Part shown: positions 25,684 to 34,558 of the stretch, in pieces
Position numbering within the stretch: the first letter of the stretch is position 1
Layout of the letters: every line of letters begins with the position of its first letter
Notes under the pieces: generated by a model
Told to the model about the DNA's origin: nothing
Seen by the model: the letters and a program-made list of their open reading frames with translations, nothing else
Databases searched by the model: none
Assembly: GCF_022678485.1 (NCBI RefSeq)
Contig: NZ_JALBYP010000034.1
Coordinates: forward strand, 62,001 to 126,000
Source: Aliiroseovarius sediminis
GTDB taxonomy: Bacteria > Pseudomonadota > Alphaproteobacteria > Rhodobacterales > Rhodobacteraceae
DNA: 64,000 nucleotides
Direction of reading: 5' to 3'
Program-made: the position numbers and the translations under genes

Positions 25684-26115
25684 ATGGACGATAAAGACCG
25701 CGAACTTCTGGCGCAGCTTAAAGGAAACGCGCGGATGCCGGTGGCGACACTGGCTCGCCGGTTGGGGCTTGCCCGGTCGACCGTTCAGGCCCGGATCGAG
25801 CGATTGGAAGAGAAAGGCATCATCGCTGGATATGCCCTGCGTTTGGGCGATGCCGCCCGCGGGGACCGCATTCGTGCCACGGTCCTGATCTCGATCGAGC
25901 CGCGGTCGACCCCGGCGGTGCTTGCGCGTTTGAAAACGCTGACACCGGTCGAAACCGCGCATACCGCGTCGGGCCGTTTCGACATGGTGTTGCAGCTTGC
26001 GGCCACATCAACAGCTGAACTGGACCAGACACTTGATGCGATTGGAGAAATTGACGGGGTGCGAAGCTCGGAAAGTCTGATCCATCTTTCGACGCGGATC
26101 AACCGGCTGAGCTAG
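25684..26115 (+). CDS. Lrp/AsnC family transcriptional regulator
   Basis: 143 residues from the ATG at 25684 (MDDKDRELLAQL), preceded by GAGGGAACC. N-terminal HTH (MPVATLARRLGLARSTVQARIERLE) and C-terminal RAM domain (VETAHTASGRFDMVLQLAATS). Short members of this family bind amino acids. It is divergent from the decarboxylase gene by 133 bases; the gap contains an imperfect palindrome TCAGGTTCCGAACTGA at 25594-25609 that could be its site. Control of the decarboxylase by its substrate amino acid is the natural inference. Confidence 0.87.
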   Translation: MDDKDRELLAQLKGNARMPVATLARRLGLARSTVQARIERLEEKGIIAGYALRLGDAARGDRIRATVLISIEPRSTPAVLARLKTLTPVETAHTASGRFDMVLQLAATSTAELDQTLDAIGEIDGVRSSESLIHLSTRINRLS

Positions 26116-26156
26116 AACGCCACCATCTTCAGACATTCCCAACCGACGAGTCTAAA

Positions 26157-26840
26157 ATGACCCTCAAAACCATCCTTTCAGCCGTGATTTAGGGGCAAAA
26201 AAACCCGGCGCCTCGCGCCTGCGCTGGCCACGCTGGACGAAACGAAAATGGGTGAAATGTTGATCGAGGTGGTTGACCTCTCACCGACTATGCCGGTCTG
26301 ATGGAAGACTTGTTCGATTTCGACGCGTTTCAGCAGAGGAACGCCGGGGGGGTAACCTGCGCTTTGACGCAATTCACGCAGTCACCAGCCCCTATACAAC
26401 AGAGATTCTCGAGCGTCGTCTGGGCGCCCCCCCCAGCGCAATCAACACCATTCCCAGCGCGTATTTCGGCGGCGGACATCCCAACCCCATCTGTGCCAAG
26501 GCACTTTGCGACCGGATGCTGGGGCCCGATGCGCCTGATTTCGGCACCACGTCCGGTAGAGATGGCGACCGCAACATGATCCTGGCACGGGGTATTTACA
26601 TCACGCCCTATGACGGCCTCGCCGCCCTTACCGCAAACGCGCATTTGGTGCCGGGGTGTCGGTCGGGAGTCGCAGGCGGCTTGCGGGCGATAGCCGACAG
26701 CAGCCGCGTCGGATCGCGTGGCGCAAAAACTGAGGCCAGACGCCGACCGGCTGGGAATTCCCTAGCAACTTGCTGGACGCGCAAGAAGATCTGTCCCAAA
26801 TAATCAACGCAACGCGCCAACTGGGACGGATCGAGCATTT
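26157..26840 (+). pseudogene. pgm: Degraded phosphoglucomutase gene
   Basis: Fragments of alpha-D-glucose phosphate-specific phosphoglucomutase can be read in order in changing frames. They are: MTLKTI at 26157; KKPGASRLR around 26200-26225 (family QKPGTSGLRKK, after a frame change in an A-run); IEVVD then DYAGLMEDLFDFDAF around 26260-26330; LRFDAIHAVTSPYTTEILERRLGAP around 26361-26430; DAPDFGTTSGRDGDRNMILARGIYITP, which keeps the metal-binding DGDRN, around 26530-26610; and PTGWEFPSNLLDAQ around 26740-26785. Compared with the roughly 540-residue enzyme, about 160 codons are missing after the N terminus and the C-terminal part is gone, with several frameshifts and a stop. It cannot be functional. 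Confidence 0.88.
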
Positions 26841-27084
26841 CGCGGGCCAAATCCTGCCGGTTGTCATCACGTGATCTAACCACCGGAATGTCAAACCACA
26901 TCGCGAACGTTGTTTTTTGATTACGCCCACTGGTTTTATGAAAGCTATCTGGTAACCATACGGTTAAAGTTTAAGCGTTTTTGCCATAAGTTATGTATAA
27001 AATATAAGATGCGACGTTTTTACGGCTGAGCAAGGCATAGATTGCTCGCTACACGTTGCGTGATTTGCTTTTGCGAGGGTATTT
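26841..27084 (+). promoter_or_regulatory. AT-rich upstream region of the autotransporter gene
   Basis: After the pgm remnant the sequence becomes markedly AT-rich (for example GTTAAAGTTTAAGCG and TATGTATAAAATATAAG around 26960-27010) compared with the surrounding GC-rich coding DNA. It probably contains the promoter of the HAF-repeat gene; no clear operator could be defined. GAGGG lies just before the ATG at 27085. Confidence 0.35.
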
Positions 27085-29220
27085 ATGAAACCTGTTTCCA
27101 ACAATCAGCCGCTTGGCGGCGTTGCACGTATTCTGACCAGAAAAACGCTGCCCATGGTCAGCGCCGCAGCGCTGGGTTGCGCGCTGAACGCAGGCTTTGC
27201 GCAAACCGCATCGCCCACGACAGAGGACATTCCAACATTCGATGACGGTGCGCCATTCACCCAATCCGACGCACTTGGCGTATCCGGTGATGGGTCCGTG
27301 GTTGTGGGGGCAGCGACCGATTCTTCCTTTGGGCGCATCGCGTTTTCATATGCCGGTGGGACCCTTACCAATCTTGCACCGCTGGACACAGGCAATCCAA
27401 GCTCTGCGCAAGGGGCGTCAGCGGACGGGGCGGTTATTGCCGGTTTCAACACGATTTCCGGGCTAAGGACCGCAACCTACTGGACCCAATCGACAGGCCA
27501 GGTCACAATTCCGACCGCGCCAGCCAGCGCCAGCCAAGCCAATGATGTCAGTGGTGATGGCACAGCCATCGTTGGAACACTTTTCGGCGACGGGGTATCA
27601 CCTGCGCCGACCGGTCCGGGCGCGCCCGCAGCCTATAACAGGGCCTTCGTCTGGAACCGCACAACGAATATCGTCACAACGCTGTCCAGTTTGATCCCCG
27701 GTGGCGACATGAACGGCAGCGATATCAATGATGATGGCACAATCGTCGTCGGGCGCGGCGCGACCGGCACGGCGACCCACGCTTACCGTGCTGTGGTCGG
27801 TGGCGCGGTCAGCGACCTTGGTACGCTCGGCAGCGTTGCGGGCAACAGCCGCGCCAATGGTGTCAGCGGCGATGGACTGGTTGTGGTCGGCCAATCCGAC
27901 GCCCCCGCCACCACCGGTCAGCGCGCCTTTCGATGGAGCGCGGGTACCGGCATGGTGCAACTGAATTCAACGGACGATGCGAATGTGACCTTTTCGTTGG
28001 CCAATGCGGCCAGTGCGGACGGAGCCTATGTCGCCGGAGGCGCACTTTACAGCACCACACCGGGCTATCGCGCGTTACGGTGGGACAGCACAGGCACCGC
28101 GACCGATCTGGGAGATCTGACCAGCGACAACAGCGGCACATCGATTGCCAATGGCATCACTGCGGATGGAATGGTGGTCGTGGGCAATGCGTCCAACGAC
28201 GACGGAAATATTCGCGGCTTCATCTGGCGCGATGCGGTTCAGCCCGGCGGTACCATGTTGGATCACATCAATACCCTGACGCAAGTGGCAGATAACGCAG
28301 CCCAACAAGCGGCGGGCGCGGCGCAACTGGGCCAACTTGTCCACTTTGCACTGGACAACTCAATCGAGCTGTCGCGCAGTCAGACGCAGACACGCGGGAA
28401 GGCGCCAACGCGGCCGCCCTTTTCGATGCGCGTCGTTGCCGGCGCTGCCAACAATCCGGACGCCAATAATGGCTCGGTCGCTGCGGTTATGGCAGCGGTT
28501 GGGCTGGGCCATGATATGTCCGTCGGCGGTCATCTGGGCCTTGGCACCGATACCGACACGCTCGACGGCTATGGCATAAATGGCAATTTCCTAAGCTATG
28601 GCGCTTATGTGCAAAAGGGCAAACGCTATGGCGACGGGCTAAGCTGGAAAGTCGCAGCGGCGCAATCTTCCGCCGAGGTGGACATCTCCCGCTCCACCGT
28701 TCTGCCCAACACAGAACGCGGGATGGGGACGACGGACTTGGGCGCACGCGCCGCCTCGGTCGAGCTGGGATACGGGATGCGACGGGGCGATATCGTAGTT
28801 GCGCCCTTCGTGCGGGTCGCGCGAACCGTGGTGCAGCGCGACGGGTATACCGAGGATAACTCGGTCGCCTTTCCCGTCACCTATGACGACCATGACATCA
28901 CCGCAACTGTCGCCACGCTGGGCACCAATGTGCGCCTGCCGGTATCGGACGCCGGTGTTGTCAAACTCAGCGCCGGGGTCGAATGGGATCTGTCGCGGTC
29001 GACTGACCCGGTGTCAGGTTCCAGCGCCATTCCAGGCATGACCGATTTTGCAATCGCTGGCCCCTCGCTTGAACACGACGAACGGCTGTTTGCCGAGGCG
29101 CGGTATGTCCACACCCTGTCAGCCGGGCGCAGCTATGACGTGGGGCTGGGCATCCAACAGACGCCCTATTCCGACAAGCCATCCCTGATGGCAGCTATCG
29201 GGTTCCAGATGGATTTCTAG
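27085..29220 (+). CDS. Autotransporter with HAF repeats
   Basis: 711 residues. A long signal peptide with a basic N terminus ends near residue 39 (NAGFAQTASP). The passenger, residues about 60-400, is built from seven HAF-type repeats, each with a core like GVSGDGSVVVG, GASADGAVIAG or GITADGMVVVG spaced 40-60 residues apart and followed by a W/Y-rich strand (RAFVWNR, RAFRWSA, RALRWDS, RGFIWRD). The C-terminal 240 residues form an autotransporter beta-barrel ending in the outer-membrane signature AIGFQMDF with terminal Phe. The passenger is probably a surface beta-propeller-like structure; whether it adheres or has an enzymatic role is unknown. It is monocistronic. Confidence 0.88.
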   Translation: MKPVSNNQPLGGVARILTRKTLPMVSAAALGCALNAGFAQTASPTTEDIPTFDDGAPFTQSDALGVSGDGSVVVGAATDSSFGRIAFSYAGGTLTNLAPLDTGNPSSAQGASADGAVIAGFNTISGLRTATYWTQSTGQVTIPTAPASASQANDVSGDGTAIVGTLFGDGVSPAPTGPGAPAAYNRAFVWNRTTNIVTTLSSLIPGGDMNGSDINDDGTIVVGRGATGTATHAYRAVVGGAVSDLGTLGSVAGNSRANGVSGDGLVVVGQSDAPATTGQRAFRWSAGTGMVQLNSTDDANVTFSLANAASADGAYVAGGALYSTTPGYRALRWDSTGTATDLGDLTSDNSGTSIANGITADGMVVVGNASNDDGNIRGFIWRDAVQPGGTMLDHINTLTQVADNAAQQAAGAAQLGQLVHFALDNSIELSRSQTQTRGKAPTRPPFSMRVVAGAANNPDANNGSVAAVMAAVGLGHDMSVGGHLGLGTDTDTLDGYGINGNFLSYGAYVQKGKRYGDGLSWKVAAAQSSAEVDISRSTVLPNTERGMGTTDLGARAASVELGYGMRRGDIVVAPFVRVARTVVQRDGYTEDNSVAFPVTYDDHDITATVATLGTNVRLPVSDAGVVKLSAGVEWDLSRSTDPVSGSSAIPGMTDFAIAGPSLEHDERLFAEARYVHTLSAGRSYDVGLGIQQTPYSDKPSLMAAIGFQMDF

Positions 29221-29243
29221 GCCTTTCCAACCGGTATCCTGCG

Positions 29244-29267
29244 ACGCCCGGGCCAAGGTCCGGGCGT
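29244..29267 (+). terminator. Hairpin after the autotransporter gene
   Basis: Stem ACGCCCGG / CCGGGCGT with loop GCCAAGGT, followed by TGTCATTTC, 24 bases after the stop codon. The T-tract is weak, so terminator function is probable but not certain. Confidence 0.55.
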
Positions 29268-29345
29268 TGTCATTTCTGCACGGGCTTTCCCTTTGCGTTC
29301 GTGTTGGGTAAACGGTCTTGAACTCGCACGACTTGGGACAGAACC

Positions 29346-32300
29346 ATGGCCATGGACAAGACATTCGACGCGGCATCCGCCGAGGCACGCATCTATCAAA
29401 GCTGGGAAGACGCAGGCGCTTTCAAAGCCGGCGCCAATGCCAAGCCGGGGGCAGACAGCTTCGCCATAATGATCCCCCCGCCCAACGTCACGGGCGCGCT
29501 GCATGTGGGCCACGCGTTCAACAACACGTTGCAGGATATTCTGATCCGCTGGCACCGGATGCGAGGCTTTGACACGCTGTGGCAACCCGGCCAGGACCAC
29601 GCGGGCATCGCCACCCAGTTGCAGGTCGAAAAGATGCTTGCCGAAACGCAACAACCCGGTCGTCGCGAGCTTGGCCGCGAGGCATTTCTTGAGAAGGTCT
29701 GGGAATGGAAGGGCAATTCCGGCTCGACCATCATCAACCAGTTGAAACGACTGGGCTCTACCTGCGACTGGTCGCGCAACGCCTTCACCATGGCTGGCGC
29801 GCCCGGTGATCCGCGCACGGGGCACGAAAACTCGGCCGACTTCCATGACGCCGTTCTGAAAGTCTTTGTCGATATGTATGACAAGGGTCTGATCTATCGC
29901 GGCAAACGTCTGGTCAATTGGGACCCGCATTTTGAGACCGCGATTTCGGACCTTGAGGTCGAGAATATCGAGACCCCCGGCCATATGTGGCACTTCAAAT
30001 ACCCGCTGGCCGATGGTGCGACCTATACTTACGTCGAAAAGGACGAAGACGGGAATGTCGTGCTTAAGGAAGAGCGCGACTATATCTCGATCGCCACGAC
30101 CCGGCCCGAAACCATGCTGGGCGATGGTGCTGTCGCGGTTCACCCCGATGACGCGCGCTATGCGCCCATCGTGGGCAAGCTCTGCGAAATCCCGGTGGGT
30201 CCGAAAGAGCATCGCCGTCTGATCCCGATCATCACCGATGAATATCCGGACATGAATTTTGGCTCGGGTGCCGTGAAAATCACCGGCGCGCATGACTTCA
30301 ACGACTATCAGGTCGCCAAGCGCGGTGGCATCCCGATGTATTCGCTAATGGATACGCGGGGCTATATGCGCGCGGATGGCCTGCCCTATGCGCAGGAAGC
30401 CGAAACCGCCCAGCGTATTGCCAATGGCGAAGAAGGCTTTGACGAGGCGAAGATCGCCGCGATGAACCTTGTCCCGGATGAGTTCCGTGGGCTGGACCGG
30501 TTCGAGGCGCGCAAGCTGGTGGTTGACCAGATCACTGCCGAGGGGCTGGCTGTGATGATCACCCAAACCGTCGAAGTTGACGGTGAAGAGGTCACGGGCA
30601 CCGTGCCGTATGTCGAATCAAAACCGATTATGCAGCCCTTCGGCGACCGCTCGAAAGTTGTCATCGAGCCGATGCTGACCGACCAATGGTTCGTGGACGC
30701 CGAGAAAATCGCCGGCCCTGCACTGGACGCGGTGCGGGGCGGCGACGTAAAGATCATGCCGGAAAGCGGCGAGAAAGTGTTTTTCCATTGGCTGGAAAAT
30801 ATTGAGCCGTGGTGCATCTCACGTCAGCTCTGGTGGGGGCATCAGGTGCCTGTCTGGTATGGGCTGGATCTTTCGGGTGAAGGCTTCAAGGACGACGAAG
30901 GCAACAACGCGCTTGATATCGTTGAAATGGGTCGCCTACTCCTGCAACAGGACATGCTGCCCGGCCATGAACACCGCCACTGCGCCCATGATTTCCAAGC
31001 GGTCACGTCGAAATTTGATGAGGTGCTCGTCACTCTGCCCATGCCGCTGAACCACGCCCGCGTGGTTGAAGTGGCGGATCGAAGCGCCGCAATTCATGCG
31101 CTGGCCGAAAGCCTTGCCACCTATGAGACCACGCAGGACCCGACCAAGCTGGTCTATCCCGTGTGGCGCGACCCCGACGTGCTGGATACATGGTTCTCCT
31201 CCGGCCTCTGGCCCTTCGGCACGCTGGGCTGGCCTCAGGACACCGATGAACTCAACCGCTTCTTCCCCGGTGACGTGCTGATCACCGGTCAGGACATTCT
31301 GTTCTTCTGGGTCGCCCGGATGATGATGATGAGCCAGGCGGTGACGGGCAAAAACCCCTTCCACACGGTCTATCTGCACGGTCTTGTCCGCGACGAGAAG
31401 GGCAAGAAGATGTCCAAGACCACCGGCAACGTGATCGACCCGCTTGAGATCATTGACGAATACGGCGCGGATGCACTTCGGTTTACCAACACCTCGATGG
31501 CATCCATCGGTGGCGTTCTGAAACTGTCGCGCGACCGGATCGCGGGGTATCGCAATTTCGGCACCAAGCTGTGGAACGCCGCGCGCTTTGCCGAAATGAA
31601 CGACTGCAAACCCGTCGCCAATTTCGACCCGACCAGCCCGACCCAGACCGTTAATCGCTGGATCATCTCGGAAACCGCCAAGATTCGGGTTGAGGTCGAC
31701 GAGGCGCTGGCGGCCTTCCGTTTCAACGACGCCGCCAACCGCCTTTATGCGTTCGTCTGGGGCAAGGTTTGCGACTGGTATGTCGAGTTCTCGAAACCTC
31801 TGCTGAACGCGGATGACGAGGCTGTGTTGGCTGAGACCCGCGCCACAATGGCGTGGGTAATCGACCAATGCCTGATCATGCTGCACCCAGTTATGCCCTT
31901 CATCACCGAAGAACTGTGGGGCCAGATCGCAACTCGCGACACAATGCTGATCCATGCCGACTGGCCGACATATGGCGACGAATTGGTGGACGAAGCGGCT
32001 GCACGGGAAATGAACTGGGTGATTTCGCTGATCGAAAACATCCGATCCGCGCGCGCGCAGATGCATGTGCCCGCCGGTCTGAAGGTGCCGTTGATCCAGC
32101 AAGAACTGGATGACGCCGGTCGCACGGCTTGGGCGAATAACGAAGTGATGATCAAACGCATGGCACGCATCGACAGCATGACCGAGATGTCTGAGTTGCC
32201 CAAGGGCTGCATCACGATCCCCGTCGCCGGTGGCATCTTTGCTCTGCCCTTGGCCGATATCATCGACGTGGACGAGGAAATCGCGCGGCTTGAGAAGACA

Positions 32301-32471
32301 CTCGGCAAGCTCGGGAAAGAGATCGGTGGGCTTCGTGGTCGGTTGAAGAATCCCAAATTCGCCGTGAACGCACCGCCGGAGGTGGTGGAAGAAGCGCAGG
32401 CCAATTTGGCTGCACGCGAAGAAGAAGAGGCGACGTTGAATGCGGCGCTGGCGCGACTTCGCGAAATCTGA
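29346..32471 (+). CDS. valS: Valyl-tRNA synthetase
   Basis: 1041 residues, somewhat longer than the ~950 of E. coli. Class I synthetase with the HIGH element as HVGH in [17 protein letters not shown] near residue 40-55 and KMSKS as [13 protein letters not shown]1 editing domain lies in between ([15 protein letters not shown]), as does the specificity block [15 protein letters not shown]-terminal coiled-coil arm of about 65 residues ([19 protein letters not shown] onward) is intact. The start used is the first ATG of the pair ATGGCCATG. Confidence 0.98.
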   Translation: MAMDKTFDAASAEARIYQSWEDAGAFKAGANAKPGADSFAIMIPPPNVTGALHVGHAFNNTLQDILIRWHRMRGFDTLWQPGQDHAGIATQLQVEKMLAETQQPGRRELGREAFLEKVWEWKGNSGSTIINQLKRLGSTCDWSRNAFTMAGAPGDPRTGHENSADFHDAVLKVFVDMYDKGLIYRGKRLVNWDPHFETAISDLEVENIETPGHMWHFKYPLADGATYTYVEKDEDGNVVLKEERDYISIATTRPETMLGDGAVAVHPDDARYAPIVGKLCEIPVGPKEHRRLIPIITDEYPDMNFGSGAVKITGAHDFNDYQVAKRGGIPMYSLMDTRGYMRADGLPYAQEAETAQRIANGEEGFDEAKIAAMNLVPDEFRGLDRFEARKLVVDQITAEGLAVMITQTVEVDGEEVTGTVPYVESKPIMQPFGDRSKVVIEPMLTDQWFVDAEKIAGPALDAVRGGDVKIMPESGEKVFFHWLENIEPWCISRQLWWGHQVPVWYGLDLSGEGFKDDEGNNALDIVEMGRLLLQQDMLPGHEHRHCAHDFQAVTSKFDEVLVTLPMPLNHARVVEVADRSAAIHALAESLATYETTQDPTKLVYPVWRDPDVLDTWFSSGLWPFGTLGWPQDTDELNRFFPGDVLITGQDILFFWVARMMMMSQAVTGKNPFHTVYLHGLVRDEKGKKMSKTTGNVIDPLEIIDEYGADALRFTNTSMASIGGVLKLSRDRIAGYRNFGTKLWNAARFAEMNDCKPVANFDPTSPTQTVNRWIISETAKIRVEVDEALAAFRFNDAANRLYAFVWGKVCDWYVEFSKPLLNADDEAVLAETRATMAWVIDQCLIMLHPVMPFITEELWGQIATRDTMLIHADWPTYGDELVDEAAAREMNWVISLIENIRSARAQMHVPAGLKVPLIQQELDDAGRTAWANNEVMIKRMARIDSMTEMSELPKGCITIPVAGGIFALPLADIIDVDEEIARLEKTLGKLGKEIGGLRGRLKNPKFAVNAPPEVVEEAQANLAAREEEEATLNAALARLREI

Positions 32472-32489
32472 GGGTAAACGCAGGAATCG

Positions 32490-32580
32490 ATGGCTCACTT
32501 CGTGAGCCTGAGGGGCTTTGCCCCTCTGCGCTGCGCGCATTCACCCCAGGATATTTCGGGCCAGAGGAAGATTTGGGTAA
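32490..32580. repeat. Intergenic palindromic repeat of Rhodobacteraceae type
   Basis: After valS come two tandem hairpins, GGCTCAC-TTC-GTGAGCC (32492-32508) and AGGGGC-TTT-GCCCCT (32511-32525). They are followed by TGCGCGCATTCACCCC and AGGATATTTCGGGCCAGAGG to about 32570. This chain of small hairpins plus a GGATATTT/CCAGAGGAAG tail recurs between genes in many roseobacter genomes, to my recollection. Only one copy is present in the window, so repetitiveness is not shown here. The first hairpin may also act as a terminator for valS. Confidence 0.45.
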
Positions 32581-32640
32581 AGGTCGCGCGAGCTGATTTA
32601 GGCGCTTGCCGATTGATACATGCCCTGCTCTAAGAACGTC

Positions 32641-33771
32641 ATGATCAACCAACATGCCCGCCTGACTCCGCTTGCCGACAGCCTGCCATCGACGGTTCCC
32701 TTTGTTGGGCCAGAGACGCAGGAGCGTGCGCGTGGTCGCGCGTTTGTCGCGCGTCTGGGCGCCAATGAGAACGGGTTTGGCCCATCGCCCCGTGCGATCC
32801 AGGCGATGGTGGCAGCAGCGTGTGGCGTGTGGATGTATGGCGACCCCGAGAGTTTCGACCTGCGCGCGGCCCTAGCGGACCATCATCGGATCTCTGCTGA
32901 TAACATCATGGTTGGCGAGGGAATCGACGGGTTGTTGGGCTATCTTGTGCGCCTGTTGGTGGGGCCTGGGGATGTGGTTGTAACCTCGCAGGGGGCATAT
33001 CCGACATTCAATTATCATGTGACGGGGTTTGGCGGGCGGATTGAGGCCGTGCCATACCAAGGCGATCACGAGGACCCGGTGGCGTTGATTGACAAGGCAA
33101 CCGAGGTAGGTGCGAAGCTGGTCTATATCGCAAACCCGGACAACCCGATGGGCACATGGCATGATGCCGATACGGTCCAGCGTATGATCGGGGCCGTGCC
33201 AGATGGTTGTTTGTTGGTTCTGGACGAAGCTTATATCGACTTCGCGCCCGAAGGGACCGCGCCGCCGTTTGATACCGACGACCCCCGCGTCATTCGTATG
33301 CGTACATTTTCCAAGGCTTACGGTATGGCTGGCGCGCGAGTTGGCTATGCGATCGGGGCCAGCGCGTTGATCACCGCGTTTCACAAGATCCGCAATCATT
33401 TCGGCATGTGCCGGATCAGCCAAGCCGGCGCGTTGGCCGCATTGGCGGATCAGGATTATTTGACGCAAACGGTTGCGAATGTTCGGGCGGCCCGGGAGCG
33501 TATTGACCAGATCGCACGGCACAATGGGCTGAGCACGCTGCCATCCGCGACCAATTTTGTGGCCGTCGATTGCGGGCGGGATGGTGGGTTCGCCCGTGCT
33601 GTCGTCGACGCGCTGATCGATCAGGATATTTTTGTGCGTATGCCGTTCGCAGAGCCGCAAAACCGGTGTATTCGCGTATCGGCGGGGCCGCGTGAGGAGT
33701 TGGATGCCTTCGCGTCCGCCTTGCCTGTTGCGCTTGCCAAGGCACTGGCCAGCCACTCGCAGTCTGGCTGA
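32641..33771 (+). CDS. PLP-dependent aminotransferase, HisC-like
   Basis: 376 residues from the ATG at 32641 (MINQHARL). Fold-type I aminotransferase with the PLP lysine K225 in FSKAYGMAGARVGY, DEAYIDFAPE upstream of it, substrate/PLP block YIANPDNPMGT and N-terminal LGANENGFGPSP. The overall layout is that of histidinol-phosphate aminotransferase, which in this group also includes aromatic or broad-range aminotransferases. No his genes are adjacent, so a non-histidine role is quite possible. Confidence 0.82.
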   Translation: MINQHARLTPLADSLPSTVPFVGPETQERARGRAFVARLGANENGFGPSPRAIQAMVAAACGVWMYGDPESFDLRAALADHHRISADNIMVGEGIDGLLGYLVRLLVGPGDVVVTSQGAYPTFNYHVTGFGGRIEAVPYQGDHEDPVALIDKATEVGAKLVYIANPDNPMGTWHDADTVQRMIGAVPDGCLLVLDEAYIDFAPEGTAPPFDTDDPRVIRMRTFSKAYGMAGARVGYAIGASALITAFHKIRNHFGMCRISQAGALAALADQDYLTQTVANVRAARERIDQIARHNGLSTLPSATNFVAVDCGRDGGFARAVVDALIDQDIFVRMPFAEPQNRCIRVSAGPREELDAFASALPVALAKALASHSQSG

Positions 33772-33871
33772 TCGTATCCGTCGATGTGGCGCGCTTGTCT
33801 GGGCCTGCCTGACAGGCTACACCGCCATGCAATCGCCCGCATAGAGATCGGGCCCGTCATGCGGAGACAGG

Positions 33872-34558
33872 ATGTTTTCCAAACTCTATGCCCGGATCAA
33901 ACAATGGGAACGCAGTTGGAAAAGCTCGTTCGGCACCGATATTTCCACGCCCCAGGGGCGCCGGGCTGCGCGTCGGCATAACAATATCGTGGACCATGCA
34001 TTCCTGCGTCGCGTCCTGCCCAACCGATACAAGCTGTCCGAGGATGCATGGCGGTCGAACCAACCCGATCCCGTGCATTTCTCCGCGCTGGCCGGGATCG
34101 GTATCAAGAGCGTGATCAACCTGCGCGGGCCGGACCGGTTTTCATATTACCTGTTCGAAAAAGAGGCCTGTTCGGATTACGGTATGGCGCTGTATGATCA
34201 TGAACTTTTCGCCCGCGTGTTGGGCAACCCTCAGGATTATCTGGACTTGCTCGACCTGATGGAGAAGGTTGAAAAGCCCATGCTGATCCACTGTAAATCC
34301 GGCGCGGATCGGACGGGGATTGCGGCGGCTTTGTACCTTTTGGATCAGAAAGGCGCCAGCATCGACGCGGCGCGGGCGCAACTGTCGTTGAAATACGCCC
34401 ATCAACGCTGGTCAAAGGCGGGCATTCTGGATCATCTTCTGGACAGCTATGCCGCTTATTGCGAAACCGATTCAATTTCGGTGCGCGACTGGCTGGCAAA
34501 TCATTACGACCCCGAGGCCGTGACCGCCTCGTTCCTAGCCAAGCGGAGCAGAGGATGA
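33872..34558 (+). CDS. Protein phosphatase, tyrosine/dual-specificity type
   Basis: 228 residues. The signature loop HCKSGADRTG holds the nucleophile C141 and R147 (Cx5R). The general layout with VINLRGPDRFSYY and YGMALYDHELFAR resembles bacterial dual-specificity or phosphoinositide-like phosphatases. Its stop overlaps the start of an ABC exporter gene (ATGA), so the two are translationally coupled, suggesting a common role, perhaps dephosphorylating a lipid or polysaccharide precursor handled by the exporter. The start ATG follows GGAGACAGG. Confidence 0.82.
   Translation: MFSKLYARIKQWERSWKSSFGTDISTPQGRRAARRHNNIVDHAFLRRVLPNRYKLSEDAWRSNQPDPVHFSALAGIGIKSVINLRGPDRFSYYLFEKEACSDYGMALYDHELFARVLGNPQDYLDLLDLMEKVEKPMLIHCKSGADRTGIAAALYLLDQKGASIDAARAQLSLKYAHQRWSKAGILDHLLDSYAAYCETDSISVRDWLANHYDPEAVTASFLAKRSRG

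Noticed and set aside
26940-27020. CtrA site upstream of the autotransporter
   Set aside because: TTAA half-sites occur, but not with the seven-base spacing of the consensus.
29217-30293. 358-codon minus-strand frame overlapping the valS start
   Set aside because: Antisense shadow of valS and of the intergenic hairpin.
30936-32540. 534-codon minus-strand frame within valS
   Set aside because: Antisense shadow; valS synthetase motifs cover the whole region.
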